A DNA stretch of 13,938 nt from JADGGM01 sp025449955 (lineage in GTDB: Bacteria; Gemmatimonadota; Gemmatimonadetes; Gemmatimonadales; Gemmatimonadaceae). The notes below the pieces were generated by a model. That model made no database searches and was not told the origin of the DNA. It saw only the letters and a list, made by a program, of their open reading frames with translations. Location of the stretch: assembly GCA_036554285.1 (NCBI GenBank), contig DATBNO010000023.1, positions 1-13,938 on the forward strand. Direction: 5' to 3'. The position numbers were made by a program, and so were the translations under genes. This document shows, piece after piece, positions 7,374-13,938 of the stretch; position 1 is the stretch's first letter, and each line of letters starts with the position of its first letter.

Positions 7374-7406
7374 CTACGCTCAGGATGAAACGATCAAAGC
7401 GGAGAC
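7374..7406 (-). repeat. Dispersed 33-nt intergenic repeat, copy 2
   Basis: The reverse complement matches 35-67 at 28 of 33 positions, from CTACGCTCA through GATGAAA and GATCA to GCGGA. The copy begins 17 bp after the decarboxylase stop codon. Both copies lie in gene-free sequence on opposite strands. Confidence 0.6.
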
Positions 7407-7445
7407 AACGGGCCAGCGAGCTGGGCTCTTACGACAAAGGGCTCG

Positions 7446-7604
7446 AAGGACAACAAAAGTGATGCAAGAGATGGAGAAGATCGACTCGGTGCGCATCCAA
7501 AATCACCGGCGCACCCACGTGGATGATTTCATGCGGGTGCGCAATGCACTCACCGGCGCTCCGCAGCAAGCTTCCCCATCGCTCGCATCACTTTTGTTAT
7601 CCTT
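7446..7604. repeat. 159-bp element with 34-nt terminal inverted repeats (MITE-like or structured RNA)
   Basis: Arms at 7446-7479 and 7571-7604 are inverted copies matching at 30 of 34 positions, with an uninterrupted 14-nt core AACAAAAGTGATGC. The 91-nt centre holds a smaller hairpin (GCGCACCC at about 7510 against GGGTGCGC at about 7538) and a repeated CACCGGCGC. The base composition is lower in G+C than the neighbouring genes. It lies between the convergent decarboxylase and thioredoxin genes. It could be a miniature inverted-repeat element, a cruciform or bidirectional transcript-end structure, or a small RNA. No transposase is nearby and no clear target-site duplication is visible. Confidence 0.55.
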
Positions 7605-7630
7605 TTGACCAACTACAGAGGAGCGCAGTT

Positions 7631-7642
7631 CGCGGCGCCGCG
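7631..7642. other. 12-bp perfect GC palindrome at the 3' end of the thioredoxin gene
   Basis: CGCGGCGCCGCG is self-complementary and lies 2 bp beyond the minus-strand thioredoxin stop. It may act as a weak 3'-end structure, but there is no T-run, and such palindromes arise readily at this G+C. Confidence 0.25.
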
Positions 7643-7644
7643 AG

Positions 7645-8145
7645 CTAGAGCACCCGCTTGATGGCCGTTTCCAGATCCTGGTCGCCGCCTAACCCGGTGT
7701 ACACCACCTTCCCCGCCTTGTTGATCACCACCACGTACGACGTCGCCGGCACGTTGTACGCGCTCACGGCGTTGCCGTCGGTGTCGTAGACCACTTGGTG
7801 CGTGTAGTGGTACTTCTGCGCGTACAACTTCACGCGCTCCGGTGACTCGTTCACCGAGACGGCCACGTCCACGAACGTCACGCGCGGCGAATACTTCTTC
7901 ACCATGTCGAGCAGCTTGGGCTCGAGCTCCTTGCAGTTGCTGCACCACGTCGCCCAAAACTCGAGCAGCACCGGACCCTTCCCGATGTACTGATCTAAAT
8001 TCAGCGTCTTGCCGTCGAGCGTGTGCACCGCTGCCGCCGGCGCCGCGGCGCCAACGGCCACGCCGATTTCATCCTGGGCGCTGAGCGGCGCCGCCGCGAC
8101 CACCGCCGCGCACGCCGTGAGCATTGCCAACCGGGTCGAGATCAT
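7645..8145 (-). CDS. Exported thioredoxin-like protein (CSNC active site), partner of the DsbD-like protein
   Basis: 166-residue protein with a signal peptide (about 1-23, LTACAAVVAAAPLSAQ, likely cleavage after SAQ), so it acts outside the cytoplasm. The thioredoxin fold follows: LLEFWATWCSNCKELEP with redox cysteines Cys68 and Cys71, and cis-Pro133 in NVPATSYVV. The WC-x-x-CKE context resembles the gamma domain of DsbD more than the CxPC of TlpA-type proteins. The start is set by ATG 8145, whose ATGA overlaps the stop of the upstream membrane gene, implying translational coupling. The likely role is accepting electrons from the membrane partner and reducing exported disulfides, for example in cytochrome c maturation or disulfide repair; this is inference from family and context. 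Confidence 0.87.
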   Translation of the reverse strand: MISTRLAMLTACAAVVAAAPLSAQDEIGVAVGAAAPAAAVHTLDGKTLNLDQYIGKGPVLLEFWATWCSNCKELEPKLLDMVKKYSPRVTFVDVAVSVNESPERVKLYAQKYHYTHQVVYDTDGNAVSAYNVPATSYVVVINKAGKVVYTGLGGDQDLETAIKRVL

Positions 8146-8873
8146 ATCAACAGTTGTCCCATCTTGATGAGATAGTACTCGGCCGCACCGAGCATGATCA
8201 CCGCGAACACTTTCTTCACCCACACCATCCACTCGCCCGCCCGCGGCAGCCGGGACACCGTCCCCGCCGACACGCCCACGGCGACCAGCAACGTGCTCAT
8301 GCCTAACGAAAACACGAACAAGTACAGAAAGCCCAACACGGCGCTGTGCGTCGTCGACACCCACGTGAGCACCGCCGCCATCACCGGCGCCGAGCACGGC
8401 GCGGCAACCAAACCCGACGCCGCGCCCATCGCGAACGTGCCGGCCAGTTGTCCGCCGCTCCCCGCCGTTGCCGCCCGCTGCATCAGCGCCTGCGGCACCC
8501 GCACCGGAATCACATCGATCATGGCCAGCGCCGCAATCACCAGCAAATTGGCCATCCCAAAGTACAACCACGGATTCGTGCTCACCGTTCCGAACAACGT
8601 CCCGCTCAGCCCGGCGAATACGCCGAGTGCCGCGTAGACGAGGGCTAACCCGAGCACGTAGCTCAATGTGAGCGTGAGCGGCCGCCACCGCGATGCCGAC
8701 GCCGCACCCGTCGACTGGCCTCCCACCAACGATGCCGTGATGGGGATCATCGGATAGATGCACGGCGTCAAACTGGTGAGCACGCCGCCAAAAAACACCA
8801 ACGGCAGCGCAACCCAGGGGCGCGAAGAGAGCATTGCCGTCAAGTCGGGTGCGAGCATGGCCACAGAGTACAT
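8142..8873 (-). CDS. DsbD/CcdA-type transmembrane thiol-disulfide electron transporter
   Basis: 243-residue membrane protein corresponding to the beta (membrane) domain of DsbD, or CcdA. It has about six hydrophobic helices and the two membrane cysteines in their expected contexts: GGVLTSLTPCIYPMIP (Cys38) and GLVAAPCSAPVMAAVL (Cys160). These carry electrons from cytosolic thioredoxin across the membrane. DsbD normally also has periplasmic alpha and gamma domains; here the alpha domain is absent and a gamma-like thioredoxin is encoded separately, 4 bp overlapping (ATGA). ATG 8873 or ATG 8858 are the plausible starts; an open frame continues upstream to 9053 but that extension is basic, non-hydrophobic and runs into the divergent glgE region. 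Confidence 0.86.
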   Translation of the reverse strand: MYSVAMLAPDLTAMLSSRPWVALPLVFFGGVLTSLTPCIYPMIPITASLVGGQSTGAASASRWRPLTLTLSYVLGLALVYAALGVFAGLSGTLFGTVSTNPWLYFGMANLLVIAALAMIDVIPVRVPQALMQRAATAGSGGQLAGTFAMGAASGLVAAPCSAPVMAAVLTWVSTTHSAVLGFLYLFVFSLGMSTLLVAVGVSAGTVSRLPRAGEWMVWVKKVFAVIMLGAAEYYLIKMGQLLI

Positions 8874-8890
8874 ACCCGACCACGATGAGC

Positions 8891-8912
8891 GGAAGTTCCC
8901 CGTTCCGGAACG
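8891..8912. promoter_or_regulatory. Candidate operator: overlapping GGAA/TTCC palindromes between divergent genes
   Basis: GGAAGTTCC (8891-8899) is followed closely by the perfect 12-bp palindrome CGTTCCGGAACG (8901-8912), giving four GGAA/TTCC half-sites within 22 bp. It lies in the 137-bp gap between the divergent DsbD-like gene and glgE, where a shared regulator could bind. No promoter hexamers are convincing, and no regulator gene is in the window. Confidence 0.35.
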
Positions 8913-9010
8913 CGCCTTGCGCCAGTGCTGCAATCGAGAGAAGGTTTCACAAGCGGTCCGTCGACGTCGGGCGACCCGCCCCAGGTGTCCCTCATCACGT
9001 TGTGTCACGC

Positions 9011-11065
9011 ATGGCGGTCCCGAGTTCGTCGTCACCCTCACCTCGCCCAACACTCAGTTCACCGCAGGCGCGAACCCGGCGCACCTCGAACGGCACCCAA
9101 TTGCCGCCGCGCAAACCACCGCATATCGCAATCGAATGCGTTTCCCCATCGCTCGATGACGGGCGCTGGGCCGTCAAACGCATCCTGGGCGACTCGCTCG
9201 AGGTGAGCGCCGACATCTTCAAGGACGGACACGACATCCTCGCCGCGCGTCTCCGCTACAAGGCGCCGAGCGCGGCCGATTGGCAAACGGCGCCACTGGT
9301 CTTCGACTACGACTCGGACCGTTGGACCGGCGGCGTCGCGCTCGATGCGATCGGCAGCTGGACATTCACCGTGGATGCCTGGACCGATCGCTTCGGCACC
9401 TGGCGCGCCCAACTCGAGAAGAAAATCGACGCCGGGCAGGACGTGTCGCTCGAGCTCCTCGAGGGCGCCGAGCTCGTGGACACGGCCACGCATCGCGTCC
9501 GCTTCGGCGACACGCGACGCGAGCTCGCGCAGTGGGCGTCGCGGCTCAAGTACGCGTCGGCGGCGTGGCACGAGCGCGCGCGAGAAGCGCTCGACCTCAA
9601 GCTGCTCGCGCTCATGACGCAGCACCTGGCACCCGACGACCTCACGTCGTACGACCGCGAGCTCCGCGTGTGGGTCGATCGCGAGCGCGCGCGGTTCGCG
9701 GCGTGGTACGAGATGTTCCCGCGCTCGCAGAGCGGCGACGCGTCGCGGCACGGCACGTTCGCCGACGCCGAGCGCGCGCTGGCGCGCGTCGCTGAGTTGG
9801 GCTTCGACGTGGTGTATCTGCCGCCCATCCATCCAGTGGGCGTCACCAACCGCAAGGGCCGCGACAACACGCTCACCGCCGCACCCGGCGATCCGGGAAG
9901 CCCGTGGGCGATCGGCGGACCGGCCGGCGGCCACACGGCCATCGAGCCCCAGTTAGGCACGATCGACGACTTCGATCGCTTCGTGGCCGCGGCCCATCGG
10001 TTAGGCATGGAGGTCGCGCTCGACTACGCCCTGCAATGCTCGCCCGATCACCCGTGGCTGCGCGAGCATCCCGATTGGTTCTTCGCGCGCCCCGATGGCT
10101 CGCTCAAGTACGCCGAGAATCCGCCCAAGAAGTACGAAGACATCTATCCGTTGGACTTCTGGTGCGCCGATCGCGACAACCTCTGGATGGCGTGTCGCGA
10201 CATTCTGCTGTTCTGGATCTCGCATGGCGTGCACACGTTCCGCGTCGACAACCCGCACACCAAGCCGTTCGCGTTCTGGCACTGGGTGATCGATGAGATC
10301 CACGCGCGGCATCCGGAAATCATCTTCTTGTCCGAAGCGTTCACGCGTCCCAAGCGCATGAAGCATCTCGCGAAGCTCGGCTTCACCCAGTCGTACACGT
10401 ACTTCACGTGGCGGACGACCGCGCGCGAGCTGCAGGAATATCTGGAAGAGCTCACGCAGCGACCGCCGCGCGAATACCTGCGCCCGAATTTCTTCGCCAA
10501 CACGCCGGACATTCTGCACGCGTACCTGCAGCAGGGTGGACGCCCGGCCTTCCGCGTCCGCCTCTTGCTCGCCGGCACGCTCTCGCCGCTCTTCGGACTC
10601 TACAGCGGATTCGAGCTCGCCGAGAACGTTCCACTCAAGCCGGGCAGCGAGGAGTACGTGCACTCGGAGAAGTACGAGATCAAGGCGCGGGACTGGAGAG
10701 CGCCCGAGAGCCTCGATCGCGACATCGTACGACTCAACCGCATCCGCCGCGACAACCGGGCGCTCCAGCTGGCCGACAACCTCACCTTCCACCGGTCGGA
10801 GAACGACCGCATCTTGTTCTATCGCAAGACCTCGGCCGATGTGGGCGCGCCTAACGACTTGCTGATGGCCGTCAACCTCGATCCCGCGCGCGCACAGGAC
10901 ACCATGGTGCACGTTCCACTCGACGCGCTTCGCCTGCGCGCCGACACGCCGTTCGTGGTCGAGGACCTGCTCACCGGCGCGCGCTATACCTGGCGCGGCT
11001 CCCGCAACTACGTTCGACTCGATCCCCGCGAAGAGCCCGGACACGTGCTCATCGTGCGGCGATAG
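9011..11065 (+). CDS. glgE: Alpha-1,4-glucan:maltose-1-phosphate maltosyltransferase
   Basis: GlgE (GH13_3) transfers maltosyl units from alpha-maltose-1-phosphate to the non-reducing end of an alpha-1,4-glucan, releasing phosphate, in the cytosol. Numbered from ATG 9011 (684 residues), the N domain opens with IECVSPSLDDGRWAVKRILGD (41-61), as in GlgE. The GH13 barrel then shows PPIHPVG (271-277), NRKGRDN, NPPKKYEDIYP (370-380), FRVDNPHTKP with nucleophile Asp413, LSEAFTRP with acid/base Glu442, and NTPDIL (497-502) carrying the third acidic residue Asp500. The length is slightly above typical because of a Ser/Pro/Arg-rich leader of about 35 residues. TTG 9101 (LPPRKPPHIAIE) would give a family-normal N terminus, so the start is uncertain; an upstream ATG at 8834 would overlap the divergent gene. 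It is the first gene of a run with treS (20-bp gap) and mak. Confidence 0.94.
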   Translation: MAVPSSSSPSPRPTLSSPQARTRRTSNGTQLPPRKPPHIAIECVSPSLDDGRWAVKRILGDSLEVSADIFKDGHDILAARLRYKAPSAADWQTAPLVFDYDSDRWTGGVALDAIGSWTFTVDAWTDRFGTWRAQLEKKIDAGQDVSLELLEGAELVDTATHRVRFGDTRRELAQWASRLKYASAAWHERAREALDLKLLALMTQHLAPDDLTSYDRELRVWVDRERARFAAWYEMFPRSQSGDASRHGTFADAERALARVAELGFDVVYLPPIHPVGVTNRKGRDNTLTAAPGDPGSPWAIGGPAGGHTAIEPQLGTIDDFDRFVAAAHRLGMEVALDYALQCSPDHPWLREHPDWFFARPDGSLKYAENPPKKYEDIYPLDFWCADRDNLWMACRDILLFWISHGVHTFRVDNPHTKPFAFWHWVIDEIHARHPEIIFLSEAFTRPKRMKHLAKLGFTQSYTYFTWRTTARELQEYLEELTQRPPREYLRPNFFANTPDILHAYLQQGGRPAFRVRLLLAGTLSPLFGLYSGFELAENVPLKPGSEEYVHSEKYEIKARDWRAPESLDRDIVRLNRIRRDNRALQLADNLTFHRSENDRILFYRKTSADVGAPNDLLMAVNLDPARAQDTMVHVPLDALRLRADTPFVVEDLLTGARYTWRGSRNYVRLDPREEPGHVLIVRR

Positions 11066-11085
11066 ACGGACCACAACTCGCCCCT

Positions 11086-12738
11086 ATGAGCACGCTCTGG
11101 TACAAGGACGCCGTCATCTATCAAATCCATATCAAGTCGTTCCGCGACAGCAATCGCGACGGCTTCGGCGACCTCCCCGGTCTCATCGACAAGCTCGACT
11201 ACATCGAGTCGTTAGGCGTCAACTGCCTGTGGCTGTTGCCGTTCTATCCGTCGCCGCTGCGCGACGACGGCTACGACATCGCCGAGTACCAGGCCATCCA
11301 CCCGCAGTACGGCGCGCTCGCGGATTTTCAGCGGCTCCTCGAGGAGGCGCACGCGCGCGGCATCCGCGTCATCACCGAGCTGGTCATCAACCACACGTCC
11401 GATCAACACCCGTGGTTCCAACGCGCGCGCCTCGCGCCGAAGGACTCGCCCGAGCGCGCGTTCTACGTGTGGAGCGATGACCCCACGCGGTATGGCGACG
11501 CCCGCATCATCTTCACCGACACCGAAAAGTCCAACTGGGCATGGGATCCGGTCGCCGGGCAATTCTACTGGCACCGCTTCTTCAGTCATCAGCCGGACCT
11601 GAATTTCGACAACCCGGCCGTCGTCGAAGCAGTGAAAGATGTCATGCGATTCTGGTTCCGCATGGGCGTGGACGGCATGCGGCTCGACGCCATTCCGTAC
11701 CTCGTCGAGCGCGATGGCACAAACTGTGAGAACCTGCCGGCCACGCACGAGGTGCTCAAAGATCTGCGTCGCACGCTCGACGAAGAGTTCGAGGGGCGCG
11801 TATTTCTCGCGGAGGCCAATCAGTGGCCGATCGACGTCATTCCGTATTTCGGCAACAGCGACGAGTGCCACATGGCATTTCACTTTCCGCTCATGCCGCG
11901 GATGTACATGGCGCTCAGGCAGGAAGATCGCAGTCCGATCGTCGAAATTCTCGCGCAAACGCCGCCGCTGCCCAACGATTGCCAGTGGGCGATTTTCCTG
12001 CGCAACCACGATGAGCTCACGCTCGAGATGGTCACCGATCACGAGCGCGACTACATGTATCGCGAGTACGCACGCGATCCGCGCATGCGCATCAACATCG
12101 GCATTCGCCGCCGGCTGGCGCCGCTCCTCGACAACGGGCGCCGTCAGATCGAATTGATGAACGCACTGCTCATGACGATGCCCGGCACGCCGATCATCTA
12201 CTACGGCGACGAGATCGGCATGGGTGACAACATCTATTTGGGCGATCGCAACGGCGTTCGCACGCCCATGCAATGGACGCCGGGATGGAACGCCGGATTC
12301 TCGGAGGGCGATCAACAGGCGCTGTACTTTCCGCTGATCGTCGATCCACCGTACGGATATCAGGCGATCAACGTCGCGTCGGAAGAGCGCACGCAAACGT
12401 CGCTGCTCCGCTGGATGCGCCGCATCATCAAAGTGCGAAAGCAGTTTCACGCGTTCGGCCGCGGCAAGTTCGAGATGCTGCTCCCCGAGAATCGCAAAGT
12501 GCTCACGTTCCTCCGCCGTCACGAAGATCAGGTGATTCTGTGCGTGAACAACCTGTCGCGCTTCGTGCAACCGGTGGAGATCAACCTGCAGCGATGGAAG
12601 GGCTGGACGCCGCTCGAGATCATCGGCAACGTGCGCTTCCCGCCCATCGGCGACCAGCCGTACTTCTTGTCGTTAGGCCCGCACACGTTCTACTGGTTTC
12701 ATCTCGTGCCGCCTCAAGCCGACGGCGCGGCGAAGTGA
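11086..12738 (+). CDS. treS: Trehalose synthase (maltose alpha-D-glucosyltransferase)
   Basis: TreS (GH13_16) interconverts trehalose and maltose by intramolecular transglucosylation. The 550-residue protein opens with WYKDAVIYQIHIKSFRDSN and has the complete catalytic set: GMRLDAIPYL (nucleophile Asp201), FLAEANQWP (acid/base Glu243) and FLRNHDELT (Asp309). Also present are the TreS-typical YGDARIIFTDTEKSNWAWDP, YWHRFFSHQPDLNFDNP and RTPMQWTPGWNAGF blocks. The length fits stand-alone TreS; no maltokinase domain is fused. It begins 20 bp after glgE and its stop overlaps the mak start (GTGA), so the three genes look like one operon feeding maltose into maltose-1-phosphate. Confidence 0.95.
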   Translation: MSTLWYKDAVIYQIHIKSFRDSNRDGFGDLPGLIDKLDYIESLGVNCLWLLPFYPSPLRDDGYDIAEYQAIHPQYGALADFQRLLEEAHARGIRVITELVINHTSDQHPWFQRARLAPKDSPERAFYVWSDDPTRYGDARIIFTDTEKSNWAWDPVAGQFYWHRFFSHQPDLNFDNPAVVEAVKDVMRFWFRMGVDGMRLDAIPYLVERDGTNCENLPATHEVLKDLRRTLDEEFEGRVFLAEANQWPIDVIPYFGNSDECHMAFHFPLMPRMYMALRQEDRSPIVEILAQTPPLPNDCQWAIFLRNHDELTLEMVTDHERDYMYREYARDPRMRINIGIRRRLAPLLDNGRRQIELMNALLMTMPGTPIIYYGDEIGMGDNIYLGDRNGVRTPMQWTPGWNAGFSEGDQQALYFPLIVDPPYGYQAINVASEERTQTSLLRWMRRIIKVRKQFHAFGRGKFEMLLPENRKVLTFLRRHEDQVILCVNNLSRFVQPVEINLQRWKGWTPLEIIGNVRFPPIGDQPYFLSLGPHTFYWFHLVPPQADGAAK

Positions 12739-13938
12739 CCGGCTCGTCGCTGCCGGTGCTGCACGTCGAGGGATCGGTAGCCGGAGCGCTGGATCCGGCG
12801 GTCCTGCGCGGCCTCGCGCCGGGCGATCTCGCGCGGTGGCTCATGACGCGGCGATGGTTCGGCGCCAAAGGACGGCCGCCCGTGGCGGCGCGCATCACCG
12901 AGGTCGTTCCGTTAGACTGGGCCGGCGATCGGGCCGTCGTGACGCGCATCGTCGCGATCGACGGCGCCGGTGTCGAGCGGAGCTACCAATTGCCGCTGGT
13001 GGCGCGCGAGGGCGCACCGGCTGACGACCGAGCGGCCGATGCGGTGCTGGCGCGCCTTTCGGCCGGCGGCACATCAGGCGTGCTGCTCGACGCCCTCGAG
13101 GATCCCGGGTTCCGCGCGCACCTGGGCTTTGCGTTAGGCGTTGGCGCGACGTTCGAGGGCGACGGCGCGCGGTGGAGCGCCGGGCCCGTCGGCGCACCCA
13201 CGCCTGGCTTGGGCGCGCTCGACTCCCAGGTGAGCCGCGCCGAGCAAAGCAACACGTCGGTACGCTACGGCGATCGCGCCATGCTCAAGCTGTTCCGCCG
13301 GCTCGAGCACGGCGAGAACCCCGACGTCGAGATCGGCACCTTTCTCACCACGCGCACCGATTTCCAGCACACGCCGTCAGTGGTGGGCGTCATTCGCTAC
13401 TGCGATGCCGAGGGCGCGAGCTACGTGACGGGCATGTTGTCGCGCTTCGTGGCCGGCGCGCGCGATGGATGGTCGATCGCGCTCGACGCGGCGCGGGCCG
13501 CGTTGGCGCCGGCGCGAGCCCAAGCGCCGGACGATTTCGTCCCCGAGGCGGAGCGCATCGGCGGCATCACGCGCGACCTCCACGCCGCGCTCGCGTCGGC
13601 GCCCGACACGCCGGGCTTCCACGTCGACCCCGTTGCGTTAGGCGACGCCGATCACTGGGCGGAGGCGGCGCGCCGCGCAGCCGACGGCGCGCTCGGACTG
13701 TTAGGCGAGCACGTCGCGGCGCTGCCCGCGGCGCATCGGGCGATGGCGCGCGCGATCGCGGGCCGCCGCGCCGCGGCGCTCGAGCGCGTCGATCAGGCGG
13801 CGGCGCGCGTGCGCGCGGCGATCGAATTCGCGCCGGCCTGTACCATGCGCAAGATCCGGCACCACGGCGACTACCACCTGGGCCAGCTGCTGCGCGGCGA
13901 AAAGGGCGTCTGGTTCATCGTCGACTTCGAGGGCGAGC
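12735..13938 (+). CDS. mak: Maltokinase, 3' end beyond the window
   Basis: Mak/Pep2 phosphorylates maltose with ATP to maltose-1-phosphate, the GlgE donor. The frame starts at GTG 12735, overlapping the treS stop by 4 bp, and stays open for 401 codons to the window edge. The N-terminal cap has LARWLMTRRWFGAKGR (32-47), characteristic of maltokinases. MLKLFRRLEHGENPDVEI holds the probable ATP-site Lys185 and Glu199. The kinase signatures HHGDYHLGQLL (376-386, catalytic Asp379) and IVDFEGE (395-401, metal-binding Asp397) stand at the end of the visible part. Roughly 40-60 residues are probably missing, judged from family length. A branching enzyme (glgB) is a reasonable expectation further downstream but is not seen. 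Confidence 0.93.
   Translation, partial: MTGSSLPVLHVEGSVAGALDPAVLRGLAPGDLARWLMTRRWFGAKGRPPVAARITEVVPLDWAGDRAVVTRIVAIDGAGVERSYQLPLVAREGAPADDRAADAVLARLSAGGTSGVLLDALEDPGFRAHLGFALGVGATFEGDGARWSAGPVGAPTPGLGALDSQVSRAEQSNTSVRYGDRAMLKLFRRLEHGENPDVEIGTFLTTRTDFQHTPSVVGVIRYCDAEGASYVTGMLSRFVAGARDGWSIALDAARAALAPARAQAPDDFVPEAERIGGITRDLHAALASAPDTPGFHVDPVALGDADHWAEAARRAADGALGLLGEHVAALPAAHRAMARAIAGRRAAALERVDQAAARVRAAIEFAPACTMRKIRHHGDYHLGQLLRGEKGVWFIVDFEGE

Larger units (their letters stand above)
1247..13706. repeat. Dispersed heptamer GTTAGGC/GCCTAAC, 18 copies
   Basis: Exact copies start at 1247, 3125, 6459, 6978, 7200, 9952, 10000, 11211, 12672, 13133, 13637 and 13700 on the plus strand, and at 3907, 4393, 6360, 7687, 8301 and 10849 as the reverse complement. 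All are inside genes. In 15 of 18 the motif is read in frame as TTA-GGC (Leu-Gly). Flanking bases show no further conservation that I can see. Confidence 0.7.

Noticed and set aside
7488..7560. Possible CRISPR from repeated CACCGGCGC and GTGCGC words
   Set aside because: Only two short imperfect copies with no regular spacing; they are better explained as internal structure of the inverted-repeat element.
7357..7644. Rho-independent terminator between the convergent genes
   Set aside because: The long inverted repeat is separated by 91 nt, and no compact GC stem followed by a T-run is present on either strand.
8146..8883. Upstream extension of the thioredoxin frame through the DsbD-like gene, giving a 412-residue fusion
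   Set aside because: The extension is low-complexity and out of frame with the DsbD-like protein. The signal peptide begins at ATG 8145, and the ATGA overlap explains the arrangement.
11212..12570. 452-codon open frame antisense to treS
   Set aside because: No recognisable motifs, and it lies fully inside a gene with intact catalytic residues.
1247..13706. TTAGGC copies as telomere-like repeats or eukaryotic contamination
   Set aside because: The copies are single, scattered, within bacterial genes and mostly in frame; there is no tandem array.

Overview
The window comes from a high-G+C (my estimate 63-66%), densely packed bacterial chromosome, probably of a Gram-negative type: it encodes a cellulose-synthase-like membrane glycosyltransferase and an exported thioredoxin with a DsbD-like membrane partner. 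My best guess is Gemmatimonadota or a neighbouring soil phylum, at low confidence. There is no rRNA, tRNA, CRISPR array, transposase or phage gene.

Region 1 (1-5285) holds decayed intergenic repeats, a frameshifted GxxExxY (PD-(D/E)XK_3) gene, and a compact envelope-glycosylation locus. The locus has three genes: a small membrane-anchored protein (-), a GT39-type integral-membrane glycosyltransferase (+), and a family 2 processive glycosyltransferase (-). The GT2 carries an extra membrane anchor and exported C-terminal domain. That domain is a paralogue of the small protein, with the same spacing of blocks, a conserved Cys pair and a CSGNGDGD motif. The GT39 gene overlaps its neighbours at both ends. 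I consider this the most novel part of the window.

Region 2 (5286-7645) holds a 2H phosphoesterase (LigT/2'-5' RNA ligase-like) followed by a group II PLP-dependent decarboxylase. A 288-bp convergent intergenic tract follows. It contains a 159-bp inverted-repeat element and a second copy of a 33-nt repeat that also lies at the start of the window.

Region 3 (7645-8873) holds a split DsbD-like pair on the minus strand: a membrane electron conduit and an exported thioredoxin-like protein, joined by an ATGA stop/start overlap.

Region 4 (9011-13938) is the GlgE alpha-glucan pathway, glgE-treS-mak, transcribed rightward. TreS interconverts trehalose and maltose, Mak phosphorylates maltose to maltose-1-phosphate, and GlgE adds maltosyl units to alpha-1,4-glucan. 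mak overlaps treS by GTGA and runs off the window end.

Across all regions the heptamer GTTAGGC/GCCTAAC occurs 18 times, mostly as in-frame TTA-GGC (Leu-Gly) codons in genes that otherwise hardly use TTA.
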